A DNA stretch of 64,000 nt from an uncultured Erysipelotrichaceae bacterium (GCA_947649125.1 CANSQL010000004.1:1-64000), one strand, 5' to 3'. Counted from the first letter of the stretch, positions 25,365 to 34,969 are shown. Program-made: numbers and translations. The notes: generated by a model not told the origin, from the sequence alone.

Positions 25365-25620
25365 ATTTAAAAAGCACGTTTTCTCCTGTATCCCTTATCG
25401 TGGGCAGTTCTGCGTGCTTATCTCATAGGCGTATAGCCTCTATATATCTTTCAAGCTCTCGCTTGTCAGATACTTCTTTAAGTCGGCTAGCGGAGTTGCA
25501 CCGCTATAGAGGGGAGATGTACTACTGCCGACATGTATTGCCGGATTGCTCCGGCTATGATAGAAAAGAAGAAATAAAGATTGGATTTCGTAGGGATTAG
25601 CTCTTTCCCTCGATATCCAC
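25365..25620 (-). ncRNA. structured leader or small RNA upstream of terS, minus strand
   Basis: On the minus strand this stretch folds into GCCGGA-GCAA-TCCGGC (25540-25555) and CAAGC-GAGA-GCTTG (within 25445-25475), both closed by GNRA tetraloops, a nested pair GTCGGC/GCCGAC enclosing TAGCGG/CCGCTA (25482-25532), and a final AAGCACG/CGTGCTT stem (25372-25419) followed by five T. GNRA loops exist only on this strand, which supports its direction. It begins just after the ArpU-like gene, so it may be the terminated leader of the late operon, like the lambda pR' leader, or a free RNA. The promoter would be near 25620-25645 (TAATATGAT). Confidence 0.5.
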
Positions 25621-25661
25621 ACTATCATATTACCACGTTTTTTAAGGAAAAATGTTTCCAC

Positions 25662-26081
25662 TTAAAATAAACCCTTCAAAATCTTTTGCGACCGTTTAAA
25701 TATTGCCGAACGTGAATAGTTATATTTCTTCTCAATATCAGCATATCTCATTTTAACCACATACAGATCAATAACAAGGTTTTTGTCCTCTAAGCTATTT
25801 ATCGCTTCGATTTTTTCACAATACCTAATTCGGTCTATGTAGATTTGCCTTTCTCTTGTCAGCTTTGTTTCAATCTCCATCAATTCTAGTTTTGCGACAT
25901 CACTGTAAGGATCGTTTGCGTTCTCACAAATTGTGGCCTTTACGTTTGGACTACTTACCCCCTGCAAACGATAGGCAGCTTCTTCAAGCTTTAAATTATA
26001 TTCCATGATTACGCGGCAATAATAATCGCATGATCTTAGATCTCTGATAAACTGATTAACCATTTCTGATGTATCTAACAT
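25662..26081 (-). CDS. ArpU/RinA-like late transcription regulator
   Basis: 139 residues, helical, with a sigma-70 region 4-type helix-turn-helix at the C-terminus (MRYADIEKKYNYSRSAIFKR). Proteins of this group activate the late operon of Firmicutes phages. It is the last gene before the structured region and the terminase genes, the usual place. AGGAGG precedes the ATG. Confidence 0.85.
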   Translation of the reverse strand: MLDTSEMVNQFIRDLRSCDYYCRVIMEYNLKLEEAAYRLQGVSSPNVKATICENANDPYSDVAKLELMEIETKLTRERQIYIDRIRYCEKIEAINSLEDKNLVIDLYVVKMRYADIEKKYNYSRSAIFKRSQKILKGLF

Positions 26082-26092
26082 GCTGCCGCCTC

Positions 26093-26353
26093 CTATCCTT
26101 TTAACACTTTCTTTATACGTTTGATTTCTGATAATATTTCTAATGGTTTACCACGCCAATTAACCTCGTCAAAGCTGTGCGGATCTATTGGGTGAGGCCT
26201 CTCACTTGGTGCATACCAAAAATTTATCTGCCTTATAGGCATTTGTCTATACGCTCGCAATTCTCCGTGTTCCGCCCTTGCTAGGTATCTAAAACCTTGC
26301 TTCTTTAATGTTTTTAACTGTTCTAAACGATATTCCAATTCGCTTTTTCCCAT
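26093..26353 (-). CDS. hypothetical phage protein
   Basis: An 86-residue basic protein with a helical N-terminus (ELEYRLEQLKTLKKQG), a YAPSERPHPIDPHSF segment and a C-terminal charged helix. No family recognised. It lies 11 bp before the ArpU-like gene in the same direction and is probably cotranscribed with it. Confidence 0.7.
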   Translation of the reverse strand: MGKSELEYRLEQLKTLKKQGFRYLARAEHGELRAYRQMPIRQINFWYAPSERPHPIDPHSFDEVNWRGKPLEILSEIKRIKKVLKG

Positions 26354-26387
26354 TCGTATTTCCTCCTATTCGTCGTTTTGCATTCCC

Positions 26388-27748
26388 TTAGTTTATTTTC
26401 GCTTTTAAGGCATTCATTAATGCTTGCTGTGAGACATCCTTTTGTTCCAATGAACGCATCACATCCTCATCGACTGTTCCGTTAGATAACAAGTGGTACA
26501 CGAATACCGGTTTCTTTTGTCCTTGCCTATGTAATCTCGCATTTGCTTGTTGGTAAAGTTCAAGATTCCAATTAGGCAACGTGTACCAAACAATCGTGTT
26601 CCCTCCCTCTTGCAGGTTCAGCCCATGTCCTACCGATGCCGGATGTACAAGCAAAATATCAATATCGCCCTTATTCCAATCTTCTACATCCTTTTGCCTT
26701 TCAATCTGTCTAACATCTAAATCCTTAAAAGTATTCTTTATACGTTCAAAATCAAATTTGAAGTAATAAAATACTAATAAAGGCTTTCCGTTAGCCGCAA
26801 TCACTAAATCAGACAGCGCTTCTAATTTATAATCATGAACAGCTATTGGCTCATGATTATCATCATAAACCATTCCTGAAGCAAACTGTAACAGTTTCCC
26901 CATAACAACTCCTGCATTTGACCCTACCAACATATGATGATCTTCAAGCTCAAGAATTTTCTCACGTTCAAACTGTTTATATTCTCTAAAAAGACCATTT
27001 GGCAATTCGATATCTACCGTAATATTTGTGCGTTTCGGTAATGATAACCAGTCCTTAGCTTTCAAACTCATGCAAATATCCCCTATGGCATCATATATTT
27101 TTCTTTCCGAGCCGGGTACCAAGTTCCATTCATATACAACATGTCCATTACTTTTTCCCGGCTTAAAATATCTGTTATGAAATTCTGTTAATGTTCTCCC
27201 CAATCTTTCCCCACGATCCATAAGATATATTTCCGGCCATAAATCTGTATAGTTACGCGGCGCTGGCGTTCCGGTCAAACCGACAAACCTAGAAACCTTT
27301 GGCATGATTTGTTTCAATGCTTTAAACCTCTTTGCCTTTGTATTTTTAAAACTTGATAGTTCATCCACAACAACCATATCAAAATTCCAATGATTCCCTA
27401 AATAACTTACCAGCCACTGCACGTTCTCGCGATTGATCGTGTATATATCAGCATTTGTATTAATCGCCAGTTTCCGCTGTTTGACGTTACCTAATATTTT
27501 TGATACAGACAAATGTCGCAAATGATCCCATTTTTGGATCTCTGCATCCCACGTGTAATCAGCAACTCGGATCGGTGCAATTACCAATACTTTGTTTACG
27601 GTAAAATAATCATACATCAGCTTATCAATTGCGCTTAAAGTTATACTGGTCTTTCCTAAAGTCCCATATCAAGAAACAACCCGCATTTAGGGTGTTCGAT
27701 GATATGGTTCTCGGCAAATAATTGATACCCATGTGGTACATACTTCAT
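26388..27748 (-). pseudogene. SNF2-like helicase gene split by a frameshift in Walker A
   Basis: Phage SNF2-type helicases sit here with VRR-NUC and polymerase genes. From the ATG at 27748 (TGATG overlap with VRR-NUC) 30 codons read to CGLFLDMGL and then TAG (27658-27656). In the other frame the sequence goes on GKTSITLSAIDKL and joins the long open frame to 26388. One motif, DMGLGKT, is thus split by what looks like two extra T. The rest is well kept: DELSSFK (motif II), LTGTPAPRN, a C-terminal domain with VGHGLNLQ and QANARLHRQGQ. A lone downstream product would lack the Walker A lysine. No slippery heptamer for a -1 shift is seen. A sequencing error is possible. Confidence 0.75.
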
Positions 27749-28032
27749 CAGCCATCACCTCTTTTCATGTACTCTATGAATTGATCTACCTTGTTTTTCG
27801 TATCGAGGCAAATCACATCAAATCCTTGTTTCTGTAATTCTGACCTTCTGTATTGTTGTAACTTCCGCAAATTACCATTTGGTCTTTTCATCTCAACGAA
27901 CCAAATACTTCCCTGTCTGATAATCAGTCGATCAGGTACACCTGATGTGCTTGGGCTTGTCATCTTCCACGCTAAACCGCCAATCTTTTTTATTTGGCTT
28001 ATTAGATATTTTTCAACGTCTTTTTCAATCAT
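27748..28032 (-). CDS. VRR-NUC domain nuclease
   Basis: 94 residues, a minimal stand-alone VRR-NUC with the PD-(D/E)xK pattern GVPDRLI...FVEMKRPNGN and the KLQQYRRSEL helix. Such phage nucleases probably act on branched DNA during replication or packaging together with the adjoining helicase. The gene overlaps the helicase start by 1 bp. Confidence 0.9.
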   Translation of the reverse strand: MIEKDVEKYLISQIKKIGGLAWKMTSPSTSGVPDRLIIRQGSIWFVEMKRPNGNLRKLQQYRRSELQKQGFDVICLDTKNKVDQFIEYMKRGDG

Positions 28033-28055
28033 TTTGAGGCTCCTTATTTTTAAAG

Positions 28056-28294
28056 GTTACAAAATTACCAAGTTACTTCTCTTTGAAACTCTATTATATA
28101 TATGCGTATTAGGGCGTATAGGCGTTATATATTACGTCCTAATTGATATATTTTATATTTAATAGAACTTTTAGTAACTTTGGTAACCATTGCAATCTTA
28201 CCCTTTATTTATCGATTATAATTTGGTTACTGAATTAGTAACCGTTTGTAACTTGGTAACTTTTTATGGTAACCAATTCTTTAGTTTCAGTAAC
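28056..28294. repeat. iterated GTAAC/GTTAC motifs, candidate replication origin or operator
   Basis: This AT-rich 265-bp gap between the VRR-NUC and primase-helicase genes holds ten copies of GTAAC or its complement GTTAC (starting 28056, 28072, 28174, 28183, 28226, 28238, 28248, 28256, 28269, 28290). Most are in the larger form TTGGTAAC(C/T), and several lie 8-13 bp apart. Iterons next to replication genes are typical of origins. It is the only sizable gene-free stretch inside the replication block. Confidence 0.55.
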
Positions 28295-28297
28295 CAC

Positions 28298-30703
28298 TTA
28301 AAATGGTAAAGAGTCATCGTCAATTATAGTTCTGAGAAATCCCTTTTGTGCGTTATAAGGTGGAGGGAATTTCAAATTTTTGTTTGCGTCTTCCCAGCCT
28401 TCAATAGTTCTCAACATCGCCCTGATTTCTTTAGATTTGAATTTTTCCAAATCAGCCTTATTCCTACCAAACAGTTCACACCATACCTCCATTACGCACA
28501 CTCTATTACGCTTATGATAACCCGGATGTGCTTCATCATCGTTATAACTATCTACATATTGCTGACGCTCATAAAGACTCATCTTATTCCAGTCAGGCGG
28601 TAAATACATATCAAGATATCTTTTAATCAGTCCTAGCCTCGAATCTTCTTCAGCATGTTGTTCTTGTGCTTCGCGTGCTAACATTTCTTCTTCCTTACTT
28701 AAATAAAGCTTTTCACCTTCGTTATACAGTACTTTTGCCTCTGCCCATATCTGCTTAACTATTATCGGATTAAGTTCTTTAAACAAATCCCTTGTACACT
28801 CACCGCTCACATCAACGACCCAAAATCTACGATTTCCTGTTTCGTCTTTAAGGAACTGCTTCTGATTTGTTGTTCCGATAAATATCGTTTGTCTTGGAAA
28901 TGCTTCCGATCTACTCGCATAAGCCTGTCGATAACGATCCTCACACTTAGAAAGATAATTCTTAATGGCTTCGGTTTCAGCTTTCTTCATTGCTGATAAT
29001 TCTCCGATTTCCATGATCCAACATCCTTGCAGCTGTTCATAGCTTTCCTTACCTGATACTGCCGTCAAGGAGTCGCTATACCATTGACCTCCTAACTTAT
29101 TAAATATTGTGCTTTTACCAATACCTTGAGGCCCACATAATGTCAACATGGTATCAAACTTAACTCCCGGCCGATAAATACGTGCCACTGCACCGCATAA
29201 TGTCTTTCTTGTTACGGCTCTTGTATATGGCGTATCGGCAGCACCTAAATAGTCAATTAATATAGAATCTACTCTAGCTATTCCGTCCCAAACACACCTG
29301 TCAAGATAATCCCTAACCGGATGTATTCTGTTTTTCTCAATTACGGTACCTAAACCATCTTTAATTTTTTTCTCTCCGGTAAGTCCATATATTTTTTCCA
29401 TATACAATCTTAAGTTGGCATCATCACGATCTCGTAAAGCCTCATCAGATCTTGCGATTCCAATTTTGCGCCATGGTAAATCACTTAAAACAATGTCACG
29501 ATACTCAAATTCATTATAAGCGAATATACCCTTTAAATTTGGGTCATTCTCAAGTATAGTTACTACATTTCCAATAGAGGAAATGACACCGTTTTTATTC
29601 TTTTCCAACATAGCATAAACTTTGTCAGTAGACTGCAGATCGATTTCAGAGAAGTCATCTTGCGCTTCTTGAAAACGCTCTTTACCTATCAGCTGTGATG
29701 TTTTTTCATCCTTACGTGCAAAATCAACCATTGCCAAATAAGAAGGTAACTTATTGATCGGAGTATCTGCTTTTGCGCTATCATCCAAATCCCTAAACTT
29801 ATGTATCCTTACTAAATCAAAAGCGTTATGACTACTACCGTCATTAGCAGGATCGGTCGAATGATTAGAATACGCTAATAAATCATCATATAGAACGAGC
29901 CCTGAAGCTGTTGTACCGTTTATATATGTATAACGATCTTCTTTATGCGTAGACTCATATACATTAGCTAAGAATGTATCAATAACTTCACTGACAGAAT
30001 AAGCACGACAGAAGGCTCCTATAATGCCCGGCTTTTCTTGAGGATCACCTAAACGCTTATTGTTCTTATGAATATGCTCTGTTTCTTTGCTTGATTGCGG
30101 CCAGTAGCTTGTGTCTGTCCAATCGGGATAACTGTTGAGCACTTCATCAGGATTTAAAACTTCTCCGTCTTGTACCTCATAAATATATCTTCCGTCAGAC
30201 GGCGTGCTCGGCCAATACATTAGTCTTGATGCTTGGTACGTTGTAATATCAAATAATTCAATATTTAACATATCTGCTACTTTGCGCGAAACTGCCTCGT
30301 ATTCATCGGGCGATACCTCTCTCGATAGGGGCACGATAAGACGTAGTCTTGGCTTATTTTCAGTACTGCTATGCGTTGAATAAATCAAACAGGTAAAATC
30401 ATACAGCTCAATCAAATCATCCCAAAATGTTGTTGTAGCATAATCTATATCTAAGGTCAACATACTGCGCGTTAACACGTTTTCCGCTTTTCTGCTTCCG
30501 TTTTTCAAATGCCCGCCGACAAAACCACCGACGTCCTTTACTCTGTCTTTATCCTGTTTAGAAAAATGGCTGTATTCCGCAACGGTCTCATTTGTTTTAT
30601 AGGGCTCCTTCAACTTCTTTTTTAACTCCACCCATGAGATCTCGGTATTTTTCCAATGTTTATCAAAGCGAGATTTACCGATGCTTATTTTTAGATTATT
30701 CAT
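28298..30703 (-). CDS. primase-helicase, virulence-associated E (VirE) family
   Basis: 801 residues. The N-terminal part (about 75-200) resembles an archaeo-eukaryotic-type primase module (LTLDIDYA, STENKPRLRLIVPLSR, QASRLMYWPST). The C-terminal VirE superfamily 3-like ATPase has Walker A GPQGIGKST (about 525) and the FIGTTNQ and NRRFWVVDV motifs. It should open and prime the phage replication fork. It precedes the iteron region in transcription and follows the polymerase. Confidence 0.92.
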   Translation of the reverse strand: MNNLKISIGKSRFDKHWKNTEISWVELKKKLKEPYKTNETVAEYSHFSKQDKDRVKDVGGFVGGHLKNGSRKAENVLTRSMLTLDIDYATTTFWDDLIELYDFTCLIYSTHSSTENKPRLRLIVPLSREVSPDEYEAVSRKVADMLNIELFDITTYQASRLMYWPSTPSDGRYIYEVQDGEVLNPDEVLNSYPDWTDTSYWPQSSKETEHIHKNNKRLGDPQEKPGIIGAFCRAYSVSEVIDTFLANVYESTHKEDRYTYINGTTASGLVLYDDLLAYSNHSTDPANDGSSHNAFDLVRIHKFRDLDDSAKADTPINKLPSYLAMVDFARKDEKTSQLIGKERFQEAQDDFSEIDLQSTDKVYAMLEKNKNGVISSIGNVVTILENDPNLKGIFAYNEFEYRDIVLSDLPWRKIGIARSDEALRDRDDANLRLYMEKIYGLTGEKKIKDGLGTVIEKNRIHPVRDYLDRCVWDGIARVDSILIDYLGAADTPYTRAVTRKTLCGAVARIYRPGVKFDTMLTLCGPQGIGKSTIFNKLGGQWYSDSLTAVSGKESYEQLQGCWIMEIGELSAMKKAETEAIKNYLSKCEDRYRQAYASRSEAFPRQTIFIGTTNQKQFLKDETGNRRFWVVDVSGECTRDLFKELNPIIVKQIWAEAKVLYNEGEKLYLSKEEEMLAREAQEQHAEEDSRLGLIKRYLDMYLPPDWNKMSLYERQQYVDSYNDDEAHPGYHKRNRVCVMEVWCELFGRNKADLEKFKSKEIRAMLRTIEGWEDANKNLKFPPPYNAQKGFLRTIIDDDSLPF

Positions 30704-30714
30704 GCCGCATCCTC

Positions 30715-32658
30715 CTAATCTTTCTTATAATAATCAGATATAAATGCTTCAGCATTCAATTTTAAATTAGGTGCCCAAGATATCGGAGAATCCATAATAG
30801 TTTTGATTTTGGCTAAATGCTGCTCTGCTTCTGCTTCAGGAACCTCTACCACTACTTCATCATGAATATGCATAACAATATGGTAATTAGCTCCCTGTAG
30901 TCGTAACATAGTTAATGCTAAGCAATCTCGCGCAATCGCCTGTACGATGTTTTCTACAAGCTTTCCACCATAAGTATCTACGGCTTCCCATTTCCTGCTT
31001 ACCTGATTCATACCCATAAAGGATATTTTTCCATCTTTTAATCGTGCTTGCTGATAAATCAAAACACGACTTGAAGGCAGCTGTATCAATAAGTTGCCCT
31101 TATGCCCGTTAAAGCTAAGACCATAACGACCTAAATTGACATGGCATTGGTACTCAATCGCTTCCTTACAACAATTTTCAATATCTTTCCACAGCTTAAC
31201 GATATTGCTGTTTGCTTTCCGCCAAGCATAAACAATTTCATCCATGTCTTTATTGGACAGCCCCATTTTCTCGCCACCCATTTTCGATAAAGCGCCTTTA
31301 GCACCTTGGTAGCCGAGTGCGAGCTCTGCAATCTTACCCTTTTTCCTTAACTCTGATCCCTTAGTTACCTGCTCTATCGGAACATGGAACATTTGAGCAG
31401 CCGAAGCTTCGTATATTTTGCCATGCGTTTTAAATACTTCTTCTCGCCAAGTCTCTTTGGCAAGCCATGCAATGACCCTTGCCTCAATCGCAGAATAATC
31501 ACTTATTATAAAACTGCTGTTTTCCTTAGGCACAAAAGCAGTTCTTATTAATTGTGAGAACACATCTGACACACTGTCATATAGGCATTCAAGTGTGTCA
31601 AAATCATTCTCTTTCACTATTTGCCGGACTTCATCCAATTCTCTTAGATCATTCCTTCTTAGGTTTTGGACCTGTATTAGACGTCCTGCCCATCTTCCGG
31701 TACGATTCGCCCCATAATATTGTAAAACGCCTCTAACTCTTTCATCATCGCAGACTGCCCTGTCCATAGCTTCATACTTTGAAACAGATGTTTTTCCCAT
31801 TTCCTGTCTTATCTGTAGTACCTCTATAACGTCACGATCTTTCGCATTTAGTAAAAGCTCTTTAACATCATCTTTTGTCAGTGAAGAAATCGAATAGCCT
31901 TTTTCTTTTATCCATTGTTTTAATTGCGTTAGGCTATTAGGATTATCTAATCCTGTAAGTGCTATCGCTCGATTTATCAGTCTCTCGATATATGCGCTAT
32001 TAAACAATAAAATATTTTTTACCATTGACATATCTAATTTGATGCCATAATCATTTATCACTTGATCTACAGCATATATTTGCTTTTCAAAATCACAAAT
32101 AGGGTACTGTTCACAATAATTTGCAATTTCCATTTCCGTTACTACATCTTGGCGATTGTATTCTACAAATAATCGCCATCTATCCATATCATGGTATGGA
32201 TAATTCCTTGTTCTGCCGCCATTACTTTTAGTAGGTTTACATGGACACGAAAAGAATTTTATTAATTCCTTTCCTGCTTTCATTTTCTGTTCCTTCAGCT
32301 TCAACACTTCAGCAACTTTGCTTAATGATCCGGGTAATCCGCACATCGCAGCATGCGCCATAGTACAATGCCATTGTGCGGGATCTAACTTTTCATTTAG
32401 ATATTTAGATAGACAGATTCGTTCAAATTGCGCATTATAGGCCTTTTTAATAATGTTTTTATTTACTAAATCGTTTATCACTTGCCTTGGCAATTCATCT
32501 CCACATGCCAGTTCAATAACTTCTACAGGCATATCATCATACGCATATGCAAAGAGGAGGATATCGAAATCCTCACTCTCTACATACTTATAAACACCGC
32601 AGCTATTAAGATCTACTGAACTGTATGTTTCAATATCAATGCTCATTATTTTGGGCAT
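30715..32658 (-). CDS. phage DNA polymerase, family A
   Basis: About 647 residues. An N-terminal DEDD 3'-5' exonuclease part (SIDIETYS, YNAQFERICL) is followed by polymerase motifs A (DYSAIEARV, about 390), B (KIAELALGYQGAKGAL) and C (MHIHDEVVVEVP, about 598). It copies the phage genome. The ATG at 32658 is chosen over a GTG at 32667 because AGGGTGA precedes it at normal spacing. Confidence 0.95.
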   Translation of the reverse strand: MPKIMSIDIETYSSVDLNSCGVYKYVESEDFDILLFAYAYDDMPVEVIELACGDELPRQVINDLVNKNIIKKAYNAQFERICLSKYLNEKLDPAQWHCTMAHAAMCGLPGSLSKVAEVLKLKEQKMKAGKELIKFFSCPCKPTKSNGGRTRNYPYHDMDRWRLFVEYNRQDVVTEMEIANYCEQYPICDFEKQIYAVDQVINDYGIKLDMSMVKNILLFNSAYIERLINRAIALTGLDNPNSLTQLKQWIKEKGYSISSLTKDDVKELLLNAKDRDVIEVLQIRQEMGKTSVSKYEAMDRAVCDDERVRGVLQYYGANRTGRWAGRLIQVQNLRRNDLRELDEVRQIVKENDFDTLECLYDSVSDVFSQLIRTAFVPKENSSFIISDYSAIEARVIAWLAKETWREEVFKTHGKIYEASAAQMFHVPIEQVTKGSELRKKGKIAELALGYQGAKGALSKMGGEKMGLSNKDMDEIVYAWRKANSNIVKLWKDIENCCKEAIEYQCHVNLGRYGLSFNGHKGNLLIQLPSSRVLIYQQARLKDGKISFMGMNQVSRKWEAVDTYGGKLVENIVQAIARDCLALTMLRLQGANYHIVMHIHDEVVVEVPEAEAEQHLAKIKTIMDSPISWAPNLKLNAEAFISDYYKKD

Positions 32659-32668
32659 TGCGATCACC

Positions 32669-33217
32669 CTAATCTAATCCGTCATCCGAATCAACATCAG
32701 CAAAATCTGATTCAGCTGTATGTACGTTACCCAAAGGTTCACCGTCCTCAACCTTCATGATATTATCAATGCTGCATCCGATACCAACATTTCCGTTAGC
32801 GTTATAAGGATATAGTGTAATACTTGCCAGTGCATAACAGCCGCTGTATACTTCATCAGGATCAACGATTTTATTTTTATATTTATCGATAATCCCCGGC
32901 TGGCGTCTGTTATTCGCATTGATGAAGTAATGGTTTTGATAGATATCATCATCTCTTTCCGTATCACCGTCTCTCAACGGAAGCTTCAAGTTTTTAGGTC
33001 GCTTACCGCCCCATTTACTCGAAATACCGTTTTGAATCGCTTTTTCGACTGCTTCATTTATAAGTTTCACTGTCATCTTATCTGATTTAGGAATCAGTAA
33101 AGAAACAGAATACTTTTTTTCCTGCCCTTCATGTGCTGAATATGCCTCAAATAGATGCGCATAACTCAGTCTTACGTTACCTGTAACTACTCTTGTATCT
33201 GATAATTTTCTTGCCAT
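32669..33217 (-). CDS. DUF2815 single-stranded DNA-binding-like protein
   Basis: 182 residues of the DUF2815 family, related to T7 gp2.5-type binding proteins: VRLSYAHLFEAY near the start and an acidic C-terminal tail (DFADVDSDDGLD) as used for partner binding. It sits between polymerase and DUF2800, a common phage replication set. AAGGAGG precedes the ATG. Confidence 0.9.
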   Translation of the reverse strand: MARKLSDTRVVTGNVRLSYAHLFEAYSAHEGQEKKYSVSLLIPKSDKMTVKLINEAVEKAIQNGISSKWGGKRPKNLKLPLRDGDTERDDDIYQNHYFINANNRRQPGIIDKYKNKIVDPDEVYSGCYALASITLYPYNANGNVGIGCSIDNIMKVEDGEPLGNVHTAESDFADVDSDDGLD

Positions 33218-33281
33218 TTTTTAATTCCTCCTTAGCGGTTCTTCCGCTCTCTGATATTGGCTTTTTACTAAAGGCGGTTTA

Positions 33282-34454
33282 TTAATCTACTGCCCTAATA
33301 GTTTCAAAATCTTTTAATGCATCCGGCGTAATTTCAGACCTCTTATCTGATACCGGAACTAATGTCGGCTTACCTCTTGGCTTGATAACTAATCCTTTAT
33401 CTTCAAGGTAAGCTTTAAAACAACTCTTACTCATCATTTTTTCCATTTTACTGATACCTAAGAGTTTTCTTGGCTCAAACAAAACAGCCTCGACGTATCC
33501 CTGCTCTTTTAAAACTTGAATTACTTTATCTTGATCGGTATAAACGCGTACAGATCGCCCTTCAACAAGCTTATATCCGGGTATCTGATTTCCAAGCTTT
33601 GCCTGCTGTAAAGCGTATTCCTTAACACTATCTACCCAATTTGATATTTGATCTACAACGGGTAGAATTTCAGCTACTTCACTTTCACTCAAAAGATCCG
33701 GAGATATAAAATCCGATTTTGCCATTTCAAGGTTTTTTTCTGCTCTTGCTCTGCAGGCACCTCCTGCTTTACAGAATCGGCAATGGTCGCCGGCAACATA
33801 TTCACCACGTCCATCATATGCTAGTTTAGCCTTGGGAGAAAGCTTCTCGCTTACCCACTCTGTAATTTCTTGCAGAGGGCACTCATCGATACTGATATGA
33901 TCTAAGCGAGGCTGAACAATTGCCATTACAACGCAATCAATATTTTCATATAACTCATTGAACAGATTGTATGCACCCATTGCATAGCAGCGAAGCTGCT
34001 CGTTATCTTTCGCGGAAACCTTAACACCTTTCCCATATTTCAAATCAATCACATGAAGCCTGTTTTTGCATATGATAATCGCATCTCCGGTACCGAATCC
34101 TTCCGGTATTGTTGGGCGCATGTCAAGTTTCTGTTCTAGGAACAATACAGCATCTGATGATTGTGCTTTCTCACTCATATATGTTTCAGTAACATATTCA
34201 ACATAAGGAAATACAGAAGCATACATTTCTTTATCATCAACGCATTCATCTGAAGGAATTACTGAATAATCACTGTCAATCCATTTTCTCAAAAGCATTT
34301 CAGCCATTTCATGTGCCTTTGTTCCCTCAAGAGAATAAACAGTATCATGATTAGGAAATTCTTCTTCTAGCCTTGCGGACGGTGTGCATTTCATCCAACG
34401 ATGCGCGGCGGAGGCACTTAATACTGCATGTGCCCTTTCACCGTGATTAGCCAT
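33282..34454 (-). CDS. DUF2800 family, RecB/Cas4-like nuclease
   Basis: 390 residues of DUF2800, a PD-(D/E)xK family: GTKAHEMAE helix, GTGDAIIICKNRLHVIDLKYG (acidic and lysine residues of the active site; quoted parts GTGDAI and VIDLKYGKG) and a cysteine-bearing stretch near 235-250 (CRFCKAGGACRA) recalling the iron-sulfur cluster of Cas4/AddB nucleases. The probable role is DNA-end processing with DUF2815. The start at 34454 has GGAG before it; the open frame extends farther upstream over another gene. Confidence 0.87.
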   Translation of the reverse strand: MANHGERAHAVLSASAAHRWMKCTPSARLEEEFPNHDTVYSLEGTKAHEMAEMLLRKWIDSDYSVIPSDECVDDKEMYASVFPYVEYVTETYMSEKAQSSDAVLFLEQKLDMRPTIPEGFGTGDAIIICKNRLHVIDLKYGKGVKVSAKDNEQLRCYAMGAYNLFNELYENIDCVVMAIVQPRLDHISIDECPLQEITEWVSEKLSPKAKLAYDGRGEYVAGDHCRFCKAGGACRARAEKNLEMAKSDFISPDLLSESEVAEILPVVDQISNWVDSVKEYALQQAKLGNQIPGYKLVEGRSVRVYTDQDKVIQVLKEQGYVEAVLFEPRKLLGISKMEKMMSKSCFKAYLEDKGLVIKPRGKPTLVPVSDKRSEITPDALKDFETIRAVD

Positions 34455-34872
34455 TTGCGTTCTCCAATAAAGCTGTAAACTGTTTGTACAATTCCGCAAA
34501 TTGTTCTTTAGGTACAGAGGATAATTTTTCATACCCCATATCATTAATGATTTGCTTTGTAGCTATCCCTTTCGCCTTCAGTTTAGCGCCCATCGTACGA
34601 AGCAATTCGAGTGTTATTTCTTCCATGCTATTTACTAAGTTTAAAGTCGGTTGATCGACCGTTGCCGCTGAATGCGTTGCCATATCAACTTGAGACATCT
34701 CCTCAGCTTTCTTTCCTTCCACAGCTTCTTTTGTAGCGGATTTTATTGCGTTTTCTAAAGCCTTCCCTGATACAGTAGCGGGCATTTGAATACCTGTAAT
34801 CGCCTTTGCAAGCGCATTGATTGCTTCAGACAATTCAGGTGATGATACAATTATTTTGATTTCTGTTGACAT
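34447..34872 (-). CDS. phage protein of the DUF2800/DUF2815 cluster (rrp5-like C-terminus)
   Basis: 141 residues. The C-terminal half (ELLRTMGAKLKAKG...MGYEKLSSVPKEQFAELYKQ) follows a pattern seen in small Firmicutes phage proteins often labelled rrp5-like and found just before DUF2800. The function is unknown. AAGGAG precedes the ATG at 34872. It overlaps DUF2800 by 8 bp. Confidence 0.75.
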   Translation of the reverse strand: MSTEIKIIVSSPELSEAINALAKAITGIQMPATVSGKALENAIKSATKEAVEGKKAEEMSQVDMATHSAATVDQPTLNLVNSMEEITLELLRTMGAKLKAKGIATKQIINDMGYEKLSSVPKEQFAELYKQFTALLENANG

Positions 34873-34969
34873 TTTTGTTTTCTCCTTCCTGTAACTGTTG
34901 TAACTGATAAAAATACTCATGATCTGAATAGTAGTTCAGAAAATCATTACCAATAAGTAACCATCGCAT
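34835..34969 (-). CDS. possible 44-residue ORF in the gap before the rrp5-like gene
   Basis: A small frame (begins MRWLLIGNDFLNYY, Gln/Asn-rich end) fills most of the 160-bp gap upstream of 34872 and overlaps the next gene by 38 bp. It has no clear ribosome-binding site. A 23-codon frame at about 35020 has AGGTG before it but is very short. I see no other signal here. Confidence 0.25.
   Translation of the reverse strand: MRWLLIGNDFLNYYSDHEYFYQLQQLQEGENKNVNRNQNNCIIT

Noticed and set aside
25000-25660. Assignment of the whole region to a named large RNA class (ROOL, GOLLD or similar)
   Set aside because: Size and phage setting would fit, but the terminators point in opposite directions and I cannot run a covariance model; class left open.
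25440-25661. Minus-strand 73-codon frame in the structured region
   Set aside because: It overlaps the GNRA-capped hairpins and has no ribosome-binding site; amino-acid make-up looks random. RNA is the better reading, though a short peptide cannot be ruled out.
27640-27670. Programmed frameshift as the reason for the split helicase
   Set aside because: GGGACTT is not a standard slippery heptamer, and no clear stimulator structure is seen; mutation or sequence error is simpler.
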